Shown here in pieces: positions 1 to 58,320 of a stretch of 64,000 bases of DNA; the first letter of the stretch is position 1; each line of letters opens with the position of its first letter. The notes beneath the pieces are model-generated. The model was not told the DNA's origin. It worked only from the letters and a program-made list of their open reading frames with translations, and searched no databases. Position numbers and translations under genes: made by a program. This DNA comes from Xiphias gladius (taxonomy: Eukaryota > Chordata > Actinopteri > Istiophoriformes > Xiphiidae). The stretch is from positions 9,141,501 through 9,205,500 of the forward strand of contig NC_053418.1 in the NCBI RefSeq assembly GCF_016859285.1. The letters run 5' to 3'.

Positions 1-20
1 AGTGCGAACCATTTTTAATT

Positions 21-26
21 TTTATT
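21..26 (-). terminator. gp1bb: Candidate gp1bb polyadenylation signal
   Basis: TTTATT on the plus strand reads AATAAA on the minus strand, about 320 bp past the gp1bb stop codon. Cleavage would fall at or just beyond the left window edge, so the 3-prime UTR is essentially complete within 1-347. Confidence 0.5.
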
Positions 27-347
27 TTAATTTAGTCCATTCTCAAGTGGTATGTGAGTGACACACATGGGTGAGAAATTAAAGGAAGAACCAACATAAA
101 GTGTCTTAGTTAGGTGTTGGGCCATCACAAGCTGCCAGATCATCTTCAGGGTTCAAATCTTCTGTAGGTGCTCAATTGGTTGGGATCTGGTGATGTAGCA
201 TATGATTTACATTATTTTCTTGCTTATCAAGTCCTTCCACTTGTGCCGTGTGAGGAAGCATCTGCATTTGTTATGTGTCTCTCTGTCAGTCTGGAAATGA
301 TTAAAAAGCTTTTTTTCTTCTCTTGTGTCCGATAGTCGCTTTCCATC

Positions 348-971
348 TCAGATGCTGCTGTCCTTCAAAGGTTTGAACTCGTTCTCTGTCAGACCCTCCC
401 CGGCTGTTAGGCTCTCCTCTGTGGTTCTCCTCGCCTCTCTGGACAGCCTCTCAAACCTCTTCAGGAACAAGATGAGAGCCACCAGCAGAGCCGCCTGCAC
501 CGCCACAAACACAAACAGACACACCTGTGAGGCCAAAGCCAGGTCACAGTACCAGTAGTGGCAGGAATCCAGGACCTCCGCCTCGGTTAAATACACCACC
601 AGCCGCCCTCTCAAGGTGGGAGGGGAGCTGCAGTTGATGCCCAGGTGTGATGTTAGGCTGGCGGGCTGACGCAGCAGCCAGGCTCGCAGGTAGAGAATGC
701 CACAGTCACACACCCAGGGGTTACCATGAAGGGAGACAGAGCGGAGCGAGGTCAAATCATCCAGGAGCCCATTAGGGAGGGTGGTCAGCAGGTTGCTGTG
801 GAGACGGAGCCAGGTGGTCCCTTGAGGGAAACTGGTGGGCAGCGAGGAGGAGGTGAGAGACTTGCTGCTGCAATCCACCTGATCACCATGACAGGAGCAC
901 AGGTTGGGGCATGCAGATGACCTTTGAGCTCCAAACAGGAAGAGTGCGCACAGGAACAGAAGCCCCTTCAT
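348..971 (-). CDS. gp1bb: Platelet glycoprotein Ib beta chain (GPIb-beta)
   Basis: The product is a 207-residue single-pass membrane protein, close to the 206 residues of human GPIb-beta. It is a subunit of the GPIb-IX-V receptor for von Willebrand factor on platelets or fish thrombocytes. Residues 1-20 are a hydrophobic signal peptide ending before C21. An LRRNT cysteine cluster follows (C21, C25, C27, C34), then one leucine-rich repeat (about 55-80) and an LRRCT cap beginning NPWVCDC (C88, C90, C114, C137). C142, just outside the membrane, is the expected partner for disulfide linkage to GPIb-alpha. A transmembrane helix spans about 145-170 and a basic, Ser/Thr-rich cytoplasmic tail follows. 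The open frame runs upstream to a TTG at 980, but the first ATG is at 971, preceded by ACC. A splice acceptor (cttttccag) ends at 984, so the CDS lies in one exon behind a non-coding first exon. The gene is co-oriented with septin 5, as in mammals. Confidence 0.96.
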   Translation of the reverse strand: MKGLLFLCALFLFGAQRSSACPNLCSCHGDQVDCSSKSLTSSSLPTSFPQGTTWLRLHSNLLTTLPNGLLDDLTSLRSVSLHGNPWVCDCGILYLRAWLLRQPASLTSHLGINCSSPPTLRGRLVVYLTEAEVLDSCHYWYCDLALASQVCLFVFVAVQAALLVALILFLKRFERLSREARRTTEESLTAGEGLTENEFKPLKDSSI

Positions 972-2241
972 GGTTACCAATCACTGGAAAAGACAGGAGA
1001 GGAGAGGAGGTTCATCTAAGTCACTTTAGATTAGTTGCACTGTGTGTGAGCAGCCACTGCTCTTTATATGTCTTGAGGGCTGAAATATTTGTTTTTGGCA
1101 GATACCGTAATAAGGTGTAGGCACGCTAACATCACAGAAACTACTACTACATTTACTGTCTGGCTCTTCACTGCACAGCATCGATTTAATTCCTCAACAA
1201 AAAAATCATTCAGCTGTTACTGGAAGGAATATGCGAGCTTAACCTCACGTTACAGTTTGTAAAAACATATCCACAATTTGCAAAAAACACAAACCCTTTT
1301 ACTGCAAACTGACGACTGGCATGCAAGTAAAAATAAATATGGCAAAGCTTACTACTGGACCTTCTTTTCCCTAAACACTGATGAATTACATGATGATACC
1401 CATTATTTAATTATCTTTGTGGAGATTAATAAAATCTTATCTGGTTTCCAAGAGCTGTTTGGATCTAAAATTACGGGAAAATAGAAATTAATGCAATTCA
1501 ACAAGAGTCATGTTTTTAATTTTATGTCAGAGAGGTATTGAAAAGCTCTGTGGTATGTTGTAAGGCTGTACTTTGTAGTATTGTGGTAGTTGACTGTTAT
1601 TACAGGTCTATAAGGGCATTGGACTGTGCAGATTTTTAAATTGTTCTGGTCACTCTGTGTACAGTGCATTGTAAAATGTACAACCACGGTGCCTTCCTTG
1701 TATGTGACTATACACTGGGAAATTCGTCTTAAATTAATATATTATTCGTGCCAACTTTCATACAGATTTTATAAAAAAATAAATATGTGATACTACATGT
1801 AATGTACTACTGAATGAACTAAAACTGGTATATTGTTTACCACTAGTTTAGTACCAAACACTTTCACAAAACATAGTATTATCAAACCATTATGTGTTCA
1901 CATAACAAAAAAGACTATAATTAATAATTTTTCCATTTTAAAACATATAAAAGGCTTTTGGATGTTTTGTTAGAGCAGTGACTGACAGACTGACAGCAAA
2001 AAGCTCTCTACTTTCCTTCATGTCTGATGAATGTCCACAGTTTTGTGAGGTCAGTACCTTGAGGTCCGGACCCTGCAGTCTGCACACCCACTTGACAGCT
2101 TTCTAATTGCCGGGATATTTTGAGAACAAGAAATTAGGTCATTGCTCATCCTGTTTTAATGTAAATAATGTTATTTTGTTGTAATGCTGTTAAAGCTGCT
2201 GAACAGAAAAGTCTTAATAAGGTCAGAGGAGAGTGATTTAC

Positions 2242-2298
2242 CTTCAGTGCTGCGCGTCTTCAGGAGAGGACTGTGTTTCTTACTGTCGCTCTGAGAGA

Positions 2299-2305
<7 letters not shown>
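2242..2305 (-). other. gp1bb: Probable non-coding first exon of gp1bb
   Basis: On the minus strand a consensus donor, GAAG|gtaaat, lies at 2242/2241. It would join the acceptor at 985-984 and remove an intron of about 1.26 kb. Human GP1BB also has a short first exon before the main coding exon. The upstream limit is a guess, placed at the edge of a (GT)n tract. This is inferred from splice motifs only. A second possible donor (caag|gtactg) lies near 2056. Confidence 0.45.
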
Positions 2306-2330
<25 letters not shown>

Positions 2331-2350
2331 TGCTGCCAGCTGGCACTCAC

Positions 2351-2356
2351 TGATAA
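2351..2356 (-). promoter_or_regulatory. Candidate GATA element upstream of gp1bb exon 1
   Basis: TGATAA (plus strand) matches the WGATAR consensus. It lies roughly 45 bp upstream of the inferred gp1bb exon 1, and a second match, AGATAG, is at 2296-2301. Human GP1BB is known to depend on a promoter GATA site in megakaryocytes. Six-base motifs are common by chance, so this is suggestive only. Confidence 0.3.
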
Positions 2357-2892
2357 AGACCACTGTCAAATATGAATGCACACAGATGCCTGTGCACACT
2401 CATGTCCATTACACATGCACAAGGACAATGAAAGTATCTCAGTAAGTCTTTAATTCAGGGGTCCTTAATTTCCTAATAATTTTCTAGAACGTTTTATGGA
2501 AAGAAAATTGTGTTTTGGAACAGAGACAGTGTTTAGCTTGTAAACATTAATTGCTAGTGTATCCTAGACAGTCTTTCAGTCAGATCAAAGCAGGTCAACT
2601 AAACATGCAAAAAGGTGAAATTTGTCTTTAGACAAGCACACAAGTCAACATATATCAGGAACAAAGTTTCCAATAATAAATGATTAGTGATTGAATGTTA
2701 ACTTGGGTTTAGCTTGAGTTATTTCAAGGAAATTCATATTTTCCTATTTTCCCTATAATTAGTACCAAGTTATGTAGTTCTTTCCAGGAGACTTCCTTGG
2801 AAATTATGAACCTGTAAAATAAAGCATTACCAGTATCTTACAAACTGTTACGATCCACATCTGCATCACAACATGTAGCAAAGAAAACAACA

Positions 2893-3503
2893 AAGTACAT
2901 TTACTCAAGTACTGTACATACTGTACTTTACTTTCTGCTGCTGTATATTTCTACTCTCCTACAATTCAGAGGCAAATATTGTACTGTTTATTCAACTAAA
3001 TTTATTTGATTACTTTAGTTATAGTAGTAATAGTTGACTTTTACTTGTACTTGGATATTTTACTTCAGTAAAAGCAGTAATACTACAGTGTAAAAATATT
3101 CTGCTACTGTACAAATAAAATCAATATATTCAGAGTTTTGCTTTAGTAATAGTATCAAAGTAAAACCATAAAAGTAAAAATATTCATAATGCAGAATGGC
3201 CAATTTCAGAGTGATGTTATTGGATTATAATTATTGATTCATTCATGTGTCAAGGTGGGGCCTATTTTAAACTGCTTAACCTATAATAATACATATTTTG
3301 TATTAATAATCTAAATCGGCAAAGTAGCTAAAGTCACCAAATAAGTGCAGTGGCGTGAAAAGTACAATATTGGCCTCTGAACTGTAGTGGAGTAGAAGTA
3401 TAAAGTATCGAAAAACGGAAATACTCGATAAAACTGCAAGTACCTCAGAATTGCACTTGAGCACAGCACTTGAGCAAAAGTAATCAGCTACTTTCCACCA
3501 CTG
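2893..3503. repeat. Dispersed fish repeat, AGTACTTT/ACTCAAGTA family
   Basis: It starts with AAGTACATTTACTCAAGTACTG and ends with a complementary-type sequence (CACTTGAGCAAAAGTAATCAGC then CTTTCCACCACTG). The same family recurs at 12.65-13.09, 15.25-16.0, 27.98-28.6, 28.89-29.45 and 60.3-60.7 kb. Here a forward left half faces an inverted right half. Confidence 0.6.
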
Positions 3504-3773
3504 TTCATACTAATGTTCTGTCTGCCTGTGTCCCTTCTGACTGGCAGGGAGAAGATGCCTTGTGCAGTGTGGAGGAAGAATGTCTGCAGGAGATAAACAT
3601 GAAACAGCAGATAATGTTCCTGCGGCAGCAACAGCTCTGAGCCCTGCTGTTCAGACTCTGACATCCGGAAGTGAGGATGTCGTGCTGTGCTCGCTGGAAC
3701 TTAGTGTATGGCTCCATAATCTTCAGAGAGACCAAGCATTGGGCAGTGAAGCCAGACTGAAGAGAAACAAGGG

Positions 3774-3779
3774 TTTATT
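3774..3779 (-). terminator. septin5: Candidate septin 5 polyadenylation signal
   Basis: AATAAA on the minus strand, 1.1 kb past the septin 5 stop. The intervening 3-prime UTR would contain two (CA)n tracts. An ATTAAA variant is at 4031-4036. In humans inefficient SEPT5 polyadenylation gives SEPT5-GP1BB read-through; nothing here proves or excludes that. Confidence 0.4.
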
Positions 3780-3861
3780 TGTCACACCTTAATATAAATG
3801 GGGCACAGGCTGAGCTCAGAGCCTGCAGGCAAAATATTAATGTTTGTCAGCATCAGCAGAG

Positions 3862-3864
<3 letters not shown>

Positions 3865-3916
<52 letters not shown>
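3865..3916. repeat. (CA)n microsatellite
   Basis: About 26 perfect dinucleotide copies, in the putative septin 5 3-prime UTR. Confidence 0.95.
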
Positions 3917-3918
<2 letters not shown>

Positions 3919-4422
3919 ACACAAACACGCTCAATGGGACAGAAGCATAAACACAGCGTTTGCTCCTCATTATTGATCTATTTTTACCATCTCATAGTGG
4001 CAACGAAGCATAGTGTAGGCCATGATGCATTTTAATACAAGCACAGGGCATCGGCTATAAAGCAGTAAAAATAGGTCCACAGCATTTAGCGCATATGAGT
4101 AATGGCAGCACGCTTGCACATGCACCAACCCTCTCATTATGTCAAAGGCTCTCCATTCACAGTTAGCCACTGGCAATAAGTGCATTTTCAGCTCAGTCAG
4201 CATATATAAAAATGCTGGAAGAGGACATTTTGACTTGGCATACATAAAAAATGTTACACGAAGGTATTTATGAGGATCAGAGACTAAATAAACAAGAGCA
4301 AAAGTTGGGTTTTAATAAATGTAAAGTCAATGTGGTACCTTTGTCAAACAAATGGGAGTTTTATGGACGGATAGCTGGTGCTATCAAAGGAAATTTCATG
4401 AAATACATACACTCATGCACCC

Positions 4423-4423
<1 letters not shown>

Positions 4424-4460
<37 letters not shown>
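4424..4460. repeat. (CA)n microsatellite
   Basis: About 18 copies, in the putative septin 5 3-prime UTR. Confidence 0.95.
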
Positions 4461-4464
<4 letters not shown>

Positions 4465-4900
4465 AAGACATAATAAAAAACAATATCCATGTTCAAATCT
4501 AAACATCACCAACAACCTAAATTTCTTTACAAAAAATATCATATAGCACACATGTTCATACCCTGACGGAATATCCAAAAAGTTTAGCATTGCATTTATA
4601 AATTAGATACACTGAGTAGTAATTTAAATTAAACATTAATATTTTATAGGTTAAGACTGTTAAACGACAGCGGGGGGGGGGGGGTCAAAGTAGGCAAACA
4701 GATAGTTTCAGAGAAAAAACACCCTCTGACGAAACAACCCTCCAGGCAGACAAACTATACAAAGCACCAAACTGAAGATAAATGTACAGCTAGAGTTGCC
4801 ACAAACACATGATATCCACTGTTCACTGTCTGAAGGTCTCACTGTCATTCAGGGGACAAACAGCAGGTGGCGCTTCAGCACAGCTCTGCTCCGGGAGATG

Positions 4901-30531
<25,631 letters not shown>

Positions 30532-31758
30532 GTTGACCGCTCTCCTCCCTGGATTTCACCGAAGCGTCGGCTCACAGTCCGCGGCCCCTTTCGCTTCGCC
30601 TCCAAGCGCCGGACAGAGACCAGGAGGGAGGGCTGAGCTGACAGCTGAAAGCCCCTCCTCCTCACAGATCCAGCCAGTCACACCGCAGAGTTTTCTGCAA
30701 GACGGGGTTCCTACAGGGTGCCTTGAGGGGGGGTAAGGGTCAAAACCAGCCCCACTTACATCAAGAGCGTTCTTAATTTAAGACACCACCTGCACCATTA
30801 TCAAATCAGAAGGAGATTTCAGTTTTGACTGAGGTTTTTGAAACGGTAGCCTTAAAAGTTGCAGTGGTCCTTGAGAGTCTGTCCCAAAACTCATGGTACA
30901 GACATCAATCAGTATTTTACTCACGGTCATGGGTGGACTTTCGTACAGATCATGGAACCGATCCCAGAATACATCAGTTCCTTCCTGATAAATCCACAGG
31001 ACAAGGACGCAAACAGTTGCTTTCCCTTGCTTCAAAGTTCCCTTTGCCAGTTGTTTGTATTGTAGGGTTTCTATTTTTGTACTCAATGCCATGACAAGCA
31101 ATATGACAGGCTTTTTGTTATTAAAATCCTACTGCTGATGATATTTTCTGTGACTTAGGCCCAAGACTCCTCAACAAGATGGAACCTAAGCAAAAACATC
31201 TTCAGTGTCTCTTCGTTTGGATGGTGCTGCAAGGAAAGAGCACGGAGCGAAGTTGAAGGTTCAACTTGAACCATCTTGCCCAATTAAAAGTTCACCAGGT
31301 GTCTTGGTGTCAGCAGTAAAAATTTAACACCAAAGATTTAAGATCTAACCCCAAATGTCAAGTTAAAAACATCAGAAACAAATGCACTCACACATCTTTT
31401 GAACAGAAGCAAATAAACCACACGTCGCTGTGACCATGTGTCACACTGATGGTGCTGCTCCATTTTCTACTGTACTTTGATAAATGGAAGTTATTGTAAA
31501 AAAACAGTAAATTATTTTGCTGATTTCTAAATTTTTAATTCTTATAGCCAGATCCTGTGTGGTGGACAAGGAACATATCAGCAAAGATTATGTAAGAATG
31601 ATAAAAAGAAAAACAAAGGTATGTCTCAAACTGTATCTGTGTCTTCACTGTTAACTCTGATAAAGACTAAAAATGCCATAAAACGTTAGAAGAAATGTGT
31701 CATTCAAAGGTGAACCCACAGTCAACAAATATCAACTTTTTTTTACTCTTAACGAAAT

Positions 31759-33198
31759 TTTATTTCAGAGAGAAGTACAAAAAAAATCTTGACACCTCAA
31801 AACAAGTCTTTACTGACATATGGTTAAGAAATAATAATTATATTTGTTTCAGTAAGTTCAAATGACAAATATGTATATGAGGGCAAAAGACAAAAAAAAA
31901 AACGAAATAATGCCAATGGCACATCAGTGACAGCACAGTTCGATGGCACTGCTGAAGAAAAGTTAGGGTGTTTAGTCTGCTGCTCACAGAAGGTTGGAGG
32001 GAGTGCACACACAGACGCACATGTAGTGTACTAACAGGCCATTTCACACATTGAGCGGCGTCACTGAAGCAAATATAGACACACATTAAGTTACCGGACT
32101 GAATAGTTTGATTCGTTTTCAGTCTGTCGTTGTAAGTTTGGCACCAAGATTAAGATCATGCAGCTCTTGATGATAAATAGAAAAATATTAACAACACTTT
32201 TATTCAACTCTAACATGATTCTAGAGAATGGTTGTCTCTCTTTCTAACCGAGTGGTATTAGTTTGACCACTTGCATATAGTAGCTTTCCAGCCTAAAAGC
32301 CAAACGAATATCTAGAATTAAGTTTTTTCTAATTTAACACGATTAAAAGGTGAATGTTTTGCCTGGAAAACTGGACACGAGAGCATTCCTCGTCCTTGAC
32401 CTGCACAGTTTACCGTTCTTAACCACATTTACCTTACACTGTGGTAATATTTACAGTTCTCAATCCAACTAAGGCGAACAGGCACTGAAAGTCTGAAAGC
32501 ATCAAGGTGACAGGTTTCTAAATTACTCATAAGCCAACAGAAAAAATGATAAGCAAACTGTTTTGTTTTTTTTACTTTTAAGTTAAAATATTTTCAAAAC
32601 AGTCTTAACCTGATAGCAAAATAAATGGAAAATTGTGTCATCTGAAGCTTGGAATTGAACAAAGTGCACAATTTGTGCATATATTTCTGTAAACATGTTA
32701 GTGAGATGGAAATTTCTCATAGTACCGTTGTCGTTTGGAGCTCTGTGAACCATGACTAAGATAAAAGACTAAATAACAGATACATGCGAAGGATAATCAT
32801 CCAGTATTCAAATATTTGTGTGATCATACTTTTTAAAATTTGTCCAGGCCCACTCAGCAAACTACTACAAACAAAATGAAATGAAGGAAAAAAAATACGA
32901 GTTGTGAGCTCCTGAACAGCTGATGGATGGATGTTTGGAGGGAAGAAGAAGACGTGGTGGTGTGCAGATGGAGATGACGTGATCCTGGACTCCTGGCAGG
33001 TCTGCAAGGTGGCGGCAGTCAAGGATGGATTGAGAGGAGCACCAGGTGTGTGTCTGTATAGGTATGAATGTATGTATGAATGTATGAATGTATGTATGTA
33101 TGTATGTATGTATGTGTGAATGAATGAATGAATGAATGAATGAGTGAGTGTGTGTTGGTGGACTGGGATCGCCCTGCTTCCCCTCGGCTCCGACCCTT
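31759..33198 (-). other. septin2l: Probable 3-prime UTR of the septin 2-like gene
   Basis: This AT-rich stretch has no coding signal. Minus-strand AATAAA signals lie at 32199-32204 and 31759-31764. The first would give a UTR of about 1.0 kb and the second about 1.4 kb. It includes the tetranucleotide repeat at 33061-33145. Which signal is used cannot be told from sequence alone. Confidence 0.4.
33061..33145. repeat. (TATG)n-(TGAA)n compound tetranucleotide repeat
   Basis: TATG and GAATG units followed by TGAA units. It lies about 55 bp past the stop of the septin 2-like gene, so within its 3-prime UTR. Confidence 0.93.
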
Positions 33199-53104
<19,906 letters not shown>

Positions 53105-53131
<27 letters not shown>

Positions 53132-53160
53132 TGCTGCTGTTTACTGGATGTCTGATGAAC
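53105..53160 (-). CDS. septin2l: septin 2-like exon 2 (start codon)
   Basis: Acceptor ccaccagcag, then 29 nt of 5-prime UTR, then ATG at 53131 in the context agcagcaATG. Coding part 27 nt: MSQSGEKGK, donor GAAG|gtgag in phase 0. Confidence 0.9.
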
Positions 53161-55334
53161 CTGCTGGTGGCAGAAAGCAAGCGGTAACAAAACCAGATAA
53201 ATCATTTAAAAAAAAAAAAAACAGTTGAGGCTAGCCTCCCCCATACTAGTAGCAAACGGCTTCTTCCAGGCATCATGAATAACTTATTTCTCAAGGATTC
53301 ACACAAGATTTCCTCTAAAAGTTTCTTAAACTCAGATAAACTCGTACCTGGCATATTGTAATGTAATGCTTATGTTTTTTTCTTTAAGTGATGGTCTCAT
53401 CTATCCATAGTAACTGCTTACTGTTGATTAGATTTTGAACAACCATTCACAACGTGCCAAATCAATGATAATCCTAATCAGGAAAATGTATTCTTTTGAT
53501 GAACCAACCACTGCTGCTTTCCAACACACGCACATAAGGACGGATTAGCTTTTCTTCCAATCTTCAGTTTTACTCTTGATTCTTAGATTCTCAAATTTTA
53601 TTCCTTTTTGTGACTTACACGCTCTCCTGGTAAAAAGTTCTATTTTGAAAAACGTCCTCTGTTTAAACTACCTTAACAAATGTGACCTATTCATACTGGA
53701 TTCAGGCTGCACATCAGTAAATACATCCATGTTTTAGTCTGACCTGAGGAATCTGTTGAGTATGGCATATTTCCAGACTTTCTTAGCCAAAGTGGAAATT
53801 AAGCGTTCCTTCCAAAATAAGGATTTGATCTGTAGTGGTTGCTGCAGTCAAATCCTTGTCAGAACTACTTGAGGACTTGGAGAAATTATCACAGACACAT
53901 AAGATTAGTGGTGGGCAAAATGAATAAAATCACGTATGTCATTTTACATTTTGATATTGAAAACTGTTTATGGATAAAATGACCAAACAGAAAAGTGAGT
54001 TTTTGACAAATTAAGTGCTTGACAAATCCCAGTCCTTCATCACACCGATGCAAAAATCAAGTAAAAGAAATCAAATATTGCCAAAATACTGCTGAGCGCA
54101 ATTATCTGCAATTTTGCCAAGAATAGTCTAATAAAGCCAGAGATACTATTGGGACAGATGCCATGGTACAAAATGCTAAATATAACGTGACAGTTGACAA
54201 ATTAACATTGTTTCTCGCTAAATATTGTCATATCCCCCATCCATACAGCTATAAGATAGCAATTAGACAGGCAATAAAGACCCATAGTTATCTTTCATCA
54301 CTAATCTTCATTAGTACTATCTTCATGTGGCTCATTTTTTCTCAAGCAGGAATCAAAAACCCAACTCCACCTCAGGATATTTATTTTGTAAACTGTGAAC
54401 TGAACAACTCTGCACACTGAGTCCATGTTGAGACGTTCACTGAGGCTGACGACTACACTGTTCTCTAACACTATCACACGGAAGGAGTAGAGATTAAGAG
54501 CTCTGGGCAACGCGTTTGTTCCCAGACTTCCATTAAACTGTAACCGTCTAGTGTACTCCGTGCCCCCCACCCCCACCCCGCCCCGCCCCACCCCAATCTA
54601 TGACCCTGAGCAGACGACAGAGCAACAAGCTTGCTTGATAAATTAGCTACATAATGACTGAGCAGGAAGAACAGGCTCCATTTTATCACCAACACACTGA
54701 CCATGACAGGTGGAGTGTGATAAGCATTAGAAAGAGGCAGGCCGCGGTGCGCTGCCAAATGGAGATGCACTCTGGTTACGTAATATTGGCTTGGGAAAAA
54801 AGGTGGAATGGGAACCTGAACTGACCTTTCTCCATTGGCATGTGACAAACACACATTTGTGGACACTTGGGGAACCATTTCACACTGTTAAATGCATTAG
54901 ATTGTAGTTGGGAGGCCCTCTGTATCTACATGAAATTGGGCAGAGATCTCTCATACTGCCAGGGTGGTTTCACTGAGCTCTCAAGGGGAACAATGGCTGT
55001 TTATCCCTCTGGTTCCTGAAGCCTTTCCTATGCAGGGCAGCTCAGCTGGTGGAGGAGGGAGAACACGTGCCTCACCCTTGACCACATTCAGGACCGGCCA
55101 CACACAGGACAGCGAGGGGAGACACCAGCCGTTTAGGGTGGAGGAGTGCCAAGTTAGGGGCTAAAGGTCCATGCAAGTCAAAAGGATAACCAAGTCAAAG
55201 ACAATGGAGCGGATATGAGGCTGTATCAGGCAGGTAAATTTTAAAGGGAAAAAATAGTCACTGTTATTAAGAATGAGCACCCAACATAAGTGTTATAGAA
55301 ACCAAAAAAATAGCATTATGAAACTAATTTAACT

Positions 55335-55715
55335 CAAACTGAAACAATTAGTCGAATAAGGAACTAGTGGGATGACCATAATATAATTGGAAATCCTTTT
55401 TAATGATCTATTAGTTGTTAAAAGTCAATTTGTAAAAAAAAATACCAAAAATTCACTGGCTCTATCTTCTCAGATATGAATACTTGCTAGATTTCGTAGT
55501 CTTTTATGATAGTAAAAATTTATATTTTTTAGGTTTTGGACTGTTGGTTGGACAAAAAAAAACAACAACATCTGAAAATGTCAGCTTGGGTCTGGGAAAG
55601 TTTGATGGACATTTTCACAATTTTCTGCTTTATGATAAAACAAAAGATTAATCATTTAAGTGAGAATTAATGAGCAGATTAATCAATAATGAAAACAAGA
55701 CTAAGAATCTACAGC
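55335..55715. mobile_element. Diverged MITE of the GGGCTGCAACTAA family
   Basis: AAACAATTAGTCGAATAAGG at the left, GGACTGTTGGTTGGACAAA inside and GATTAATCAATAATGAAAAC at the right fit the family consensus, with eroded termini. Confidence 0.35.
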
Positions 55716-55749
55716 CACGCTATGTTTGGCAGGTACAATGTTTATCATG

Positions 55750-56110
55750 TTTACCATCTTTCACCACCATTTTGACCTGATGATGGAGCTAAATGAAATG
55801 TCTGAGGAGCACCAAAGTTATTACAATTTATCCTGTGTAGAACATGAATGTATGTACCAATTTTCATGGCAATCCATCCAATAATTGTTGATGTTAATTT
55901 CTCTTAAAACCACAAAATTTCCACTTTACGGTGGTGATAGGGGGGAAATTCAGGAGATCACCAAAGTCATTAGGATATATTCTCTAGGGAACATGAATCC
56001 CTTTACAAGATATGTGCTAATCTATCTAGTAGGTGTTGAGATATTTCACCACTAGATAAATAAAAACTTTGACCTGATGGTAGTGTGAGAGAAAAAGTCA
56101 GGGAATAACC
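55750..56110. repeat. Dispersed fish repeat (GGCAATCCATCCAATA family)
   Basis: It contains GAGCACCAAAGTTATTACAA and CATGGCAATCCATCCAATA. A second, diverged unit follows (ATCACCAAAGTCATTAGG, GTTGAGATATTTCACC), so it looks partly tandem. It lies in intron 1 of the septin 2-like gene. Confidence 0.5.
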
Positions 56111-56764
56111 AAAGTCACTGTTAATGAAGTTAATGTAGTGGCCCACACAGGTGTATCCATGTGTATCACACACATACACACACCCCAAGTATTTTTCCTC
56201 AACAGGCTCAGTGGGAACCGGCATTAGTCCAGCAGCAGATTAATTAAACCGTTCCAATATTGCAGTTGTAATATCACAAAGACAACACTACAGGACAGAC
56301 AGGCAGGAGGCACACTTCAATAATACTCTCTTAATAATGGCCATTTAATCGGCCAAGCCGCTGAGCTGCTAACACACACATACACACAGCTATCAATGGA
56401 CCAGACGTGGGGGAGATTAAACAGTTTGAGCCAAAAGGGAAAAATGCCACCTTAGTAAAGCCAAAGTTCTTGGCATGTAATGCATTTACAGTTGATTTAT
56501 TGGCTGGAGTGAAGCCATGAAGGGACAGCGGGACTAGTGGAACTATTCACCTTCCTGACAGGCAATGTCAAGGGTCCACACACCCGCTCTCCGTGGATTA
56601 AGGACTTCTGCTCTTATTGGAAACACTGAAACAATGATTTCACACTCCGGAGATTTAGTGAACTCAGTGGCATCACAAAAGTTTGGTAATTTACTGGCAA
56701 CTGATCACAGTAACAGGGACCCCAGAGCTACTGATCATAATAAAGTGATGTTTGGCACATATAA

Positions 56765-56896
<132 letters not shown>

Positions 56897-57464
56897 ACTA
56901 CCAAAGGTAGTACTGATAGGCAATAGTAATAAAGATATGATACTGGTTTTTTAGCTGTGCTTTTAAAATCACTTTATAATATGAGCCCAGCGAGAGGAAA
57001 AAAAAGCCACAATAGGCGGAATGAAAAAGCCTTTCAACAATGAGGAAAGCAGCAGGTCTGTTCATAACACACACAGAGTTTAAAGCACAGGATGGACCGT
57101 GTATGATGATGGTGACAGGATAGGAAATTACCACAAACATAGCGTAGAGAAACAAAAAAAAAACTACTGTTCAGTACAATTAACTTTAGGCGGAAAAAGT
57201 TCTCCATCATCGATTAAATGTGATACTTAAACTGAGGTTAAAGTAAAAGGTGCCGGTATTGTAATTTTTTTTTTTGTTAATCTTCCTGCGTCTTTCTGGA
57301 CAAACTTATATTTGGACATTAGGTATATGTGAGAATACTGCAAATCAATGAATAATCTAATAAATAAATGATAACATTGAATCATACTGTGAATCCCTAC
57401 AGCTGAATAACCTCTTACACGCTATCAAAGTAACTTTTGCAACCGAGGTAGTGCAGAAGTGATT

Positions 57465-57735
57465 GGTCCATTAATTGGTAAGACAACCAGCAGTAAATTA
57501 ATCACTCAACATTTTGATGGCTAATTAAACATTTAAGTCCTTTCTAAAGCAACAACGCCAAAGATTCCCTAGTTCCAGTTTCTCCAATGTGATAATTTTC
57601 TTCTTTACTGTGTTTTTGTATCATTGTAAACTGAATATCTTTGGGTTTTGGGCTGTTGGTCAGACAAAACAAGTTATTTGAAGATGTCAGCTTGGGCTTT
57701 TCACTTTATGGAACAATTTATAAAACTAAATTATT
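57465..57735. mobile_element. Diverged MITE of the GGGCTGCAACTAA family
   Basis: It shares ATATCTTTGGGTTTTGGGCTG and GGTCAGACAAAACAAG with the other copies. Terminal repeats are not recognisable. Confidence 0.35.
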
Positions 57736-58009
57736 AACCAAAAAAATAATAGAAATAATGTGTGCCATGAGGATGTGATACTGTAAGACGACAGAAAATG
57801 ATCTGCAGTCAGAGATTGTATGATAATGTTTGTCCATTCATTCCTGTATCCAGTTACTTTATCTATAAATTGTTTCTTACTTGAATTTCCAGAAAAAGAA
57901 CAATTTCACAATATATATTACCAGGAAATGAAATTATATACACCATAGAGGATTGTAACCATATCATCCAACCCCATGACAGACAATTCAATAATGTAAA
58001 AATTAAATT

Positions 58010-58320
58010 TAGGGCTGCAACTAACAAGTCTCGATCAATTAATCTGCTGATTATTTTGTTGATTAATCGTTTGGTGTGTAAAACATCAGAAAACAGTGAA
58101 AAATGCCTATCACATTATCTTTTTTTTTGTCCAACTAACATTCAAAACCCCAAAACATTCAATTTTCTCATTTTTGTAAACTTGGGACCATCAAATCTTG
58201 TAAATTTTTATTTAAAATGCTTTAGAAATCACTTAAACGATTAATTGCTTAGCAAAATAGTTGATAAATTTTCTTTTGGTCAACTAATCAAGTGATATAA
58301 TTGAATAATTGCAGCTGTAA
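58010..58320. mobile_element. MITE of the GGGCTGCAACTAA family
   Basis: It begins TAGGGCTGCAACTAACAAG, the consensus end, and finishes AATAATTGCAGCTGTAA. The interior holds GATTAATCGTTTGG. Confidence 0.55.

Noticed and set aside
972..980. Extension of gp1bb to a start at 980 (three extra residues)
   Set aside because: The codon at 980 is TTG, and the splice acceptor lies just upstream. ATG at 971 has good context and gives a normal signal peptide.
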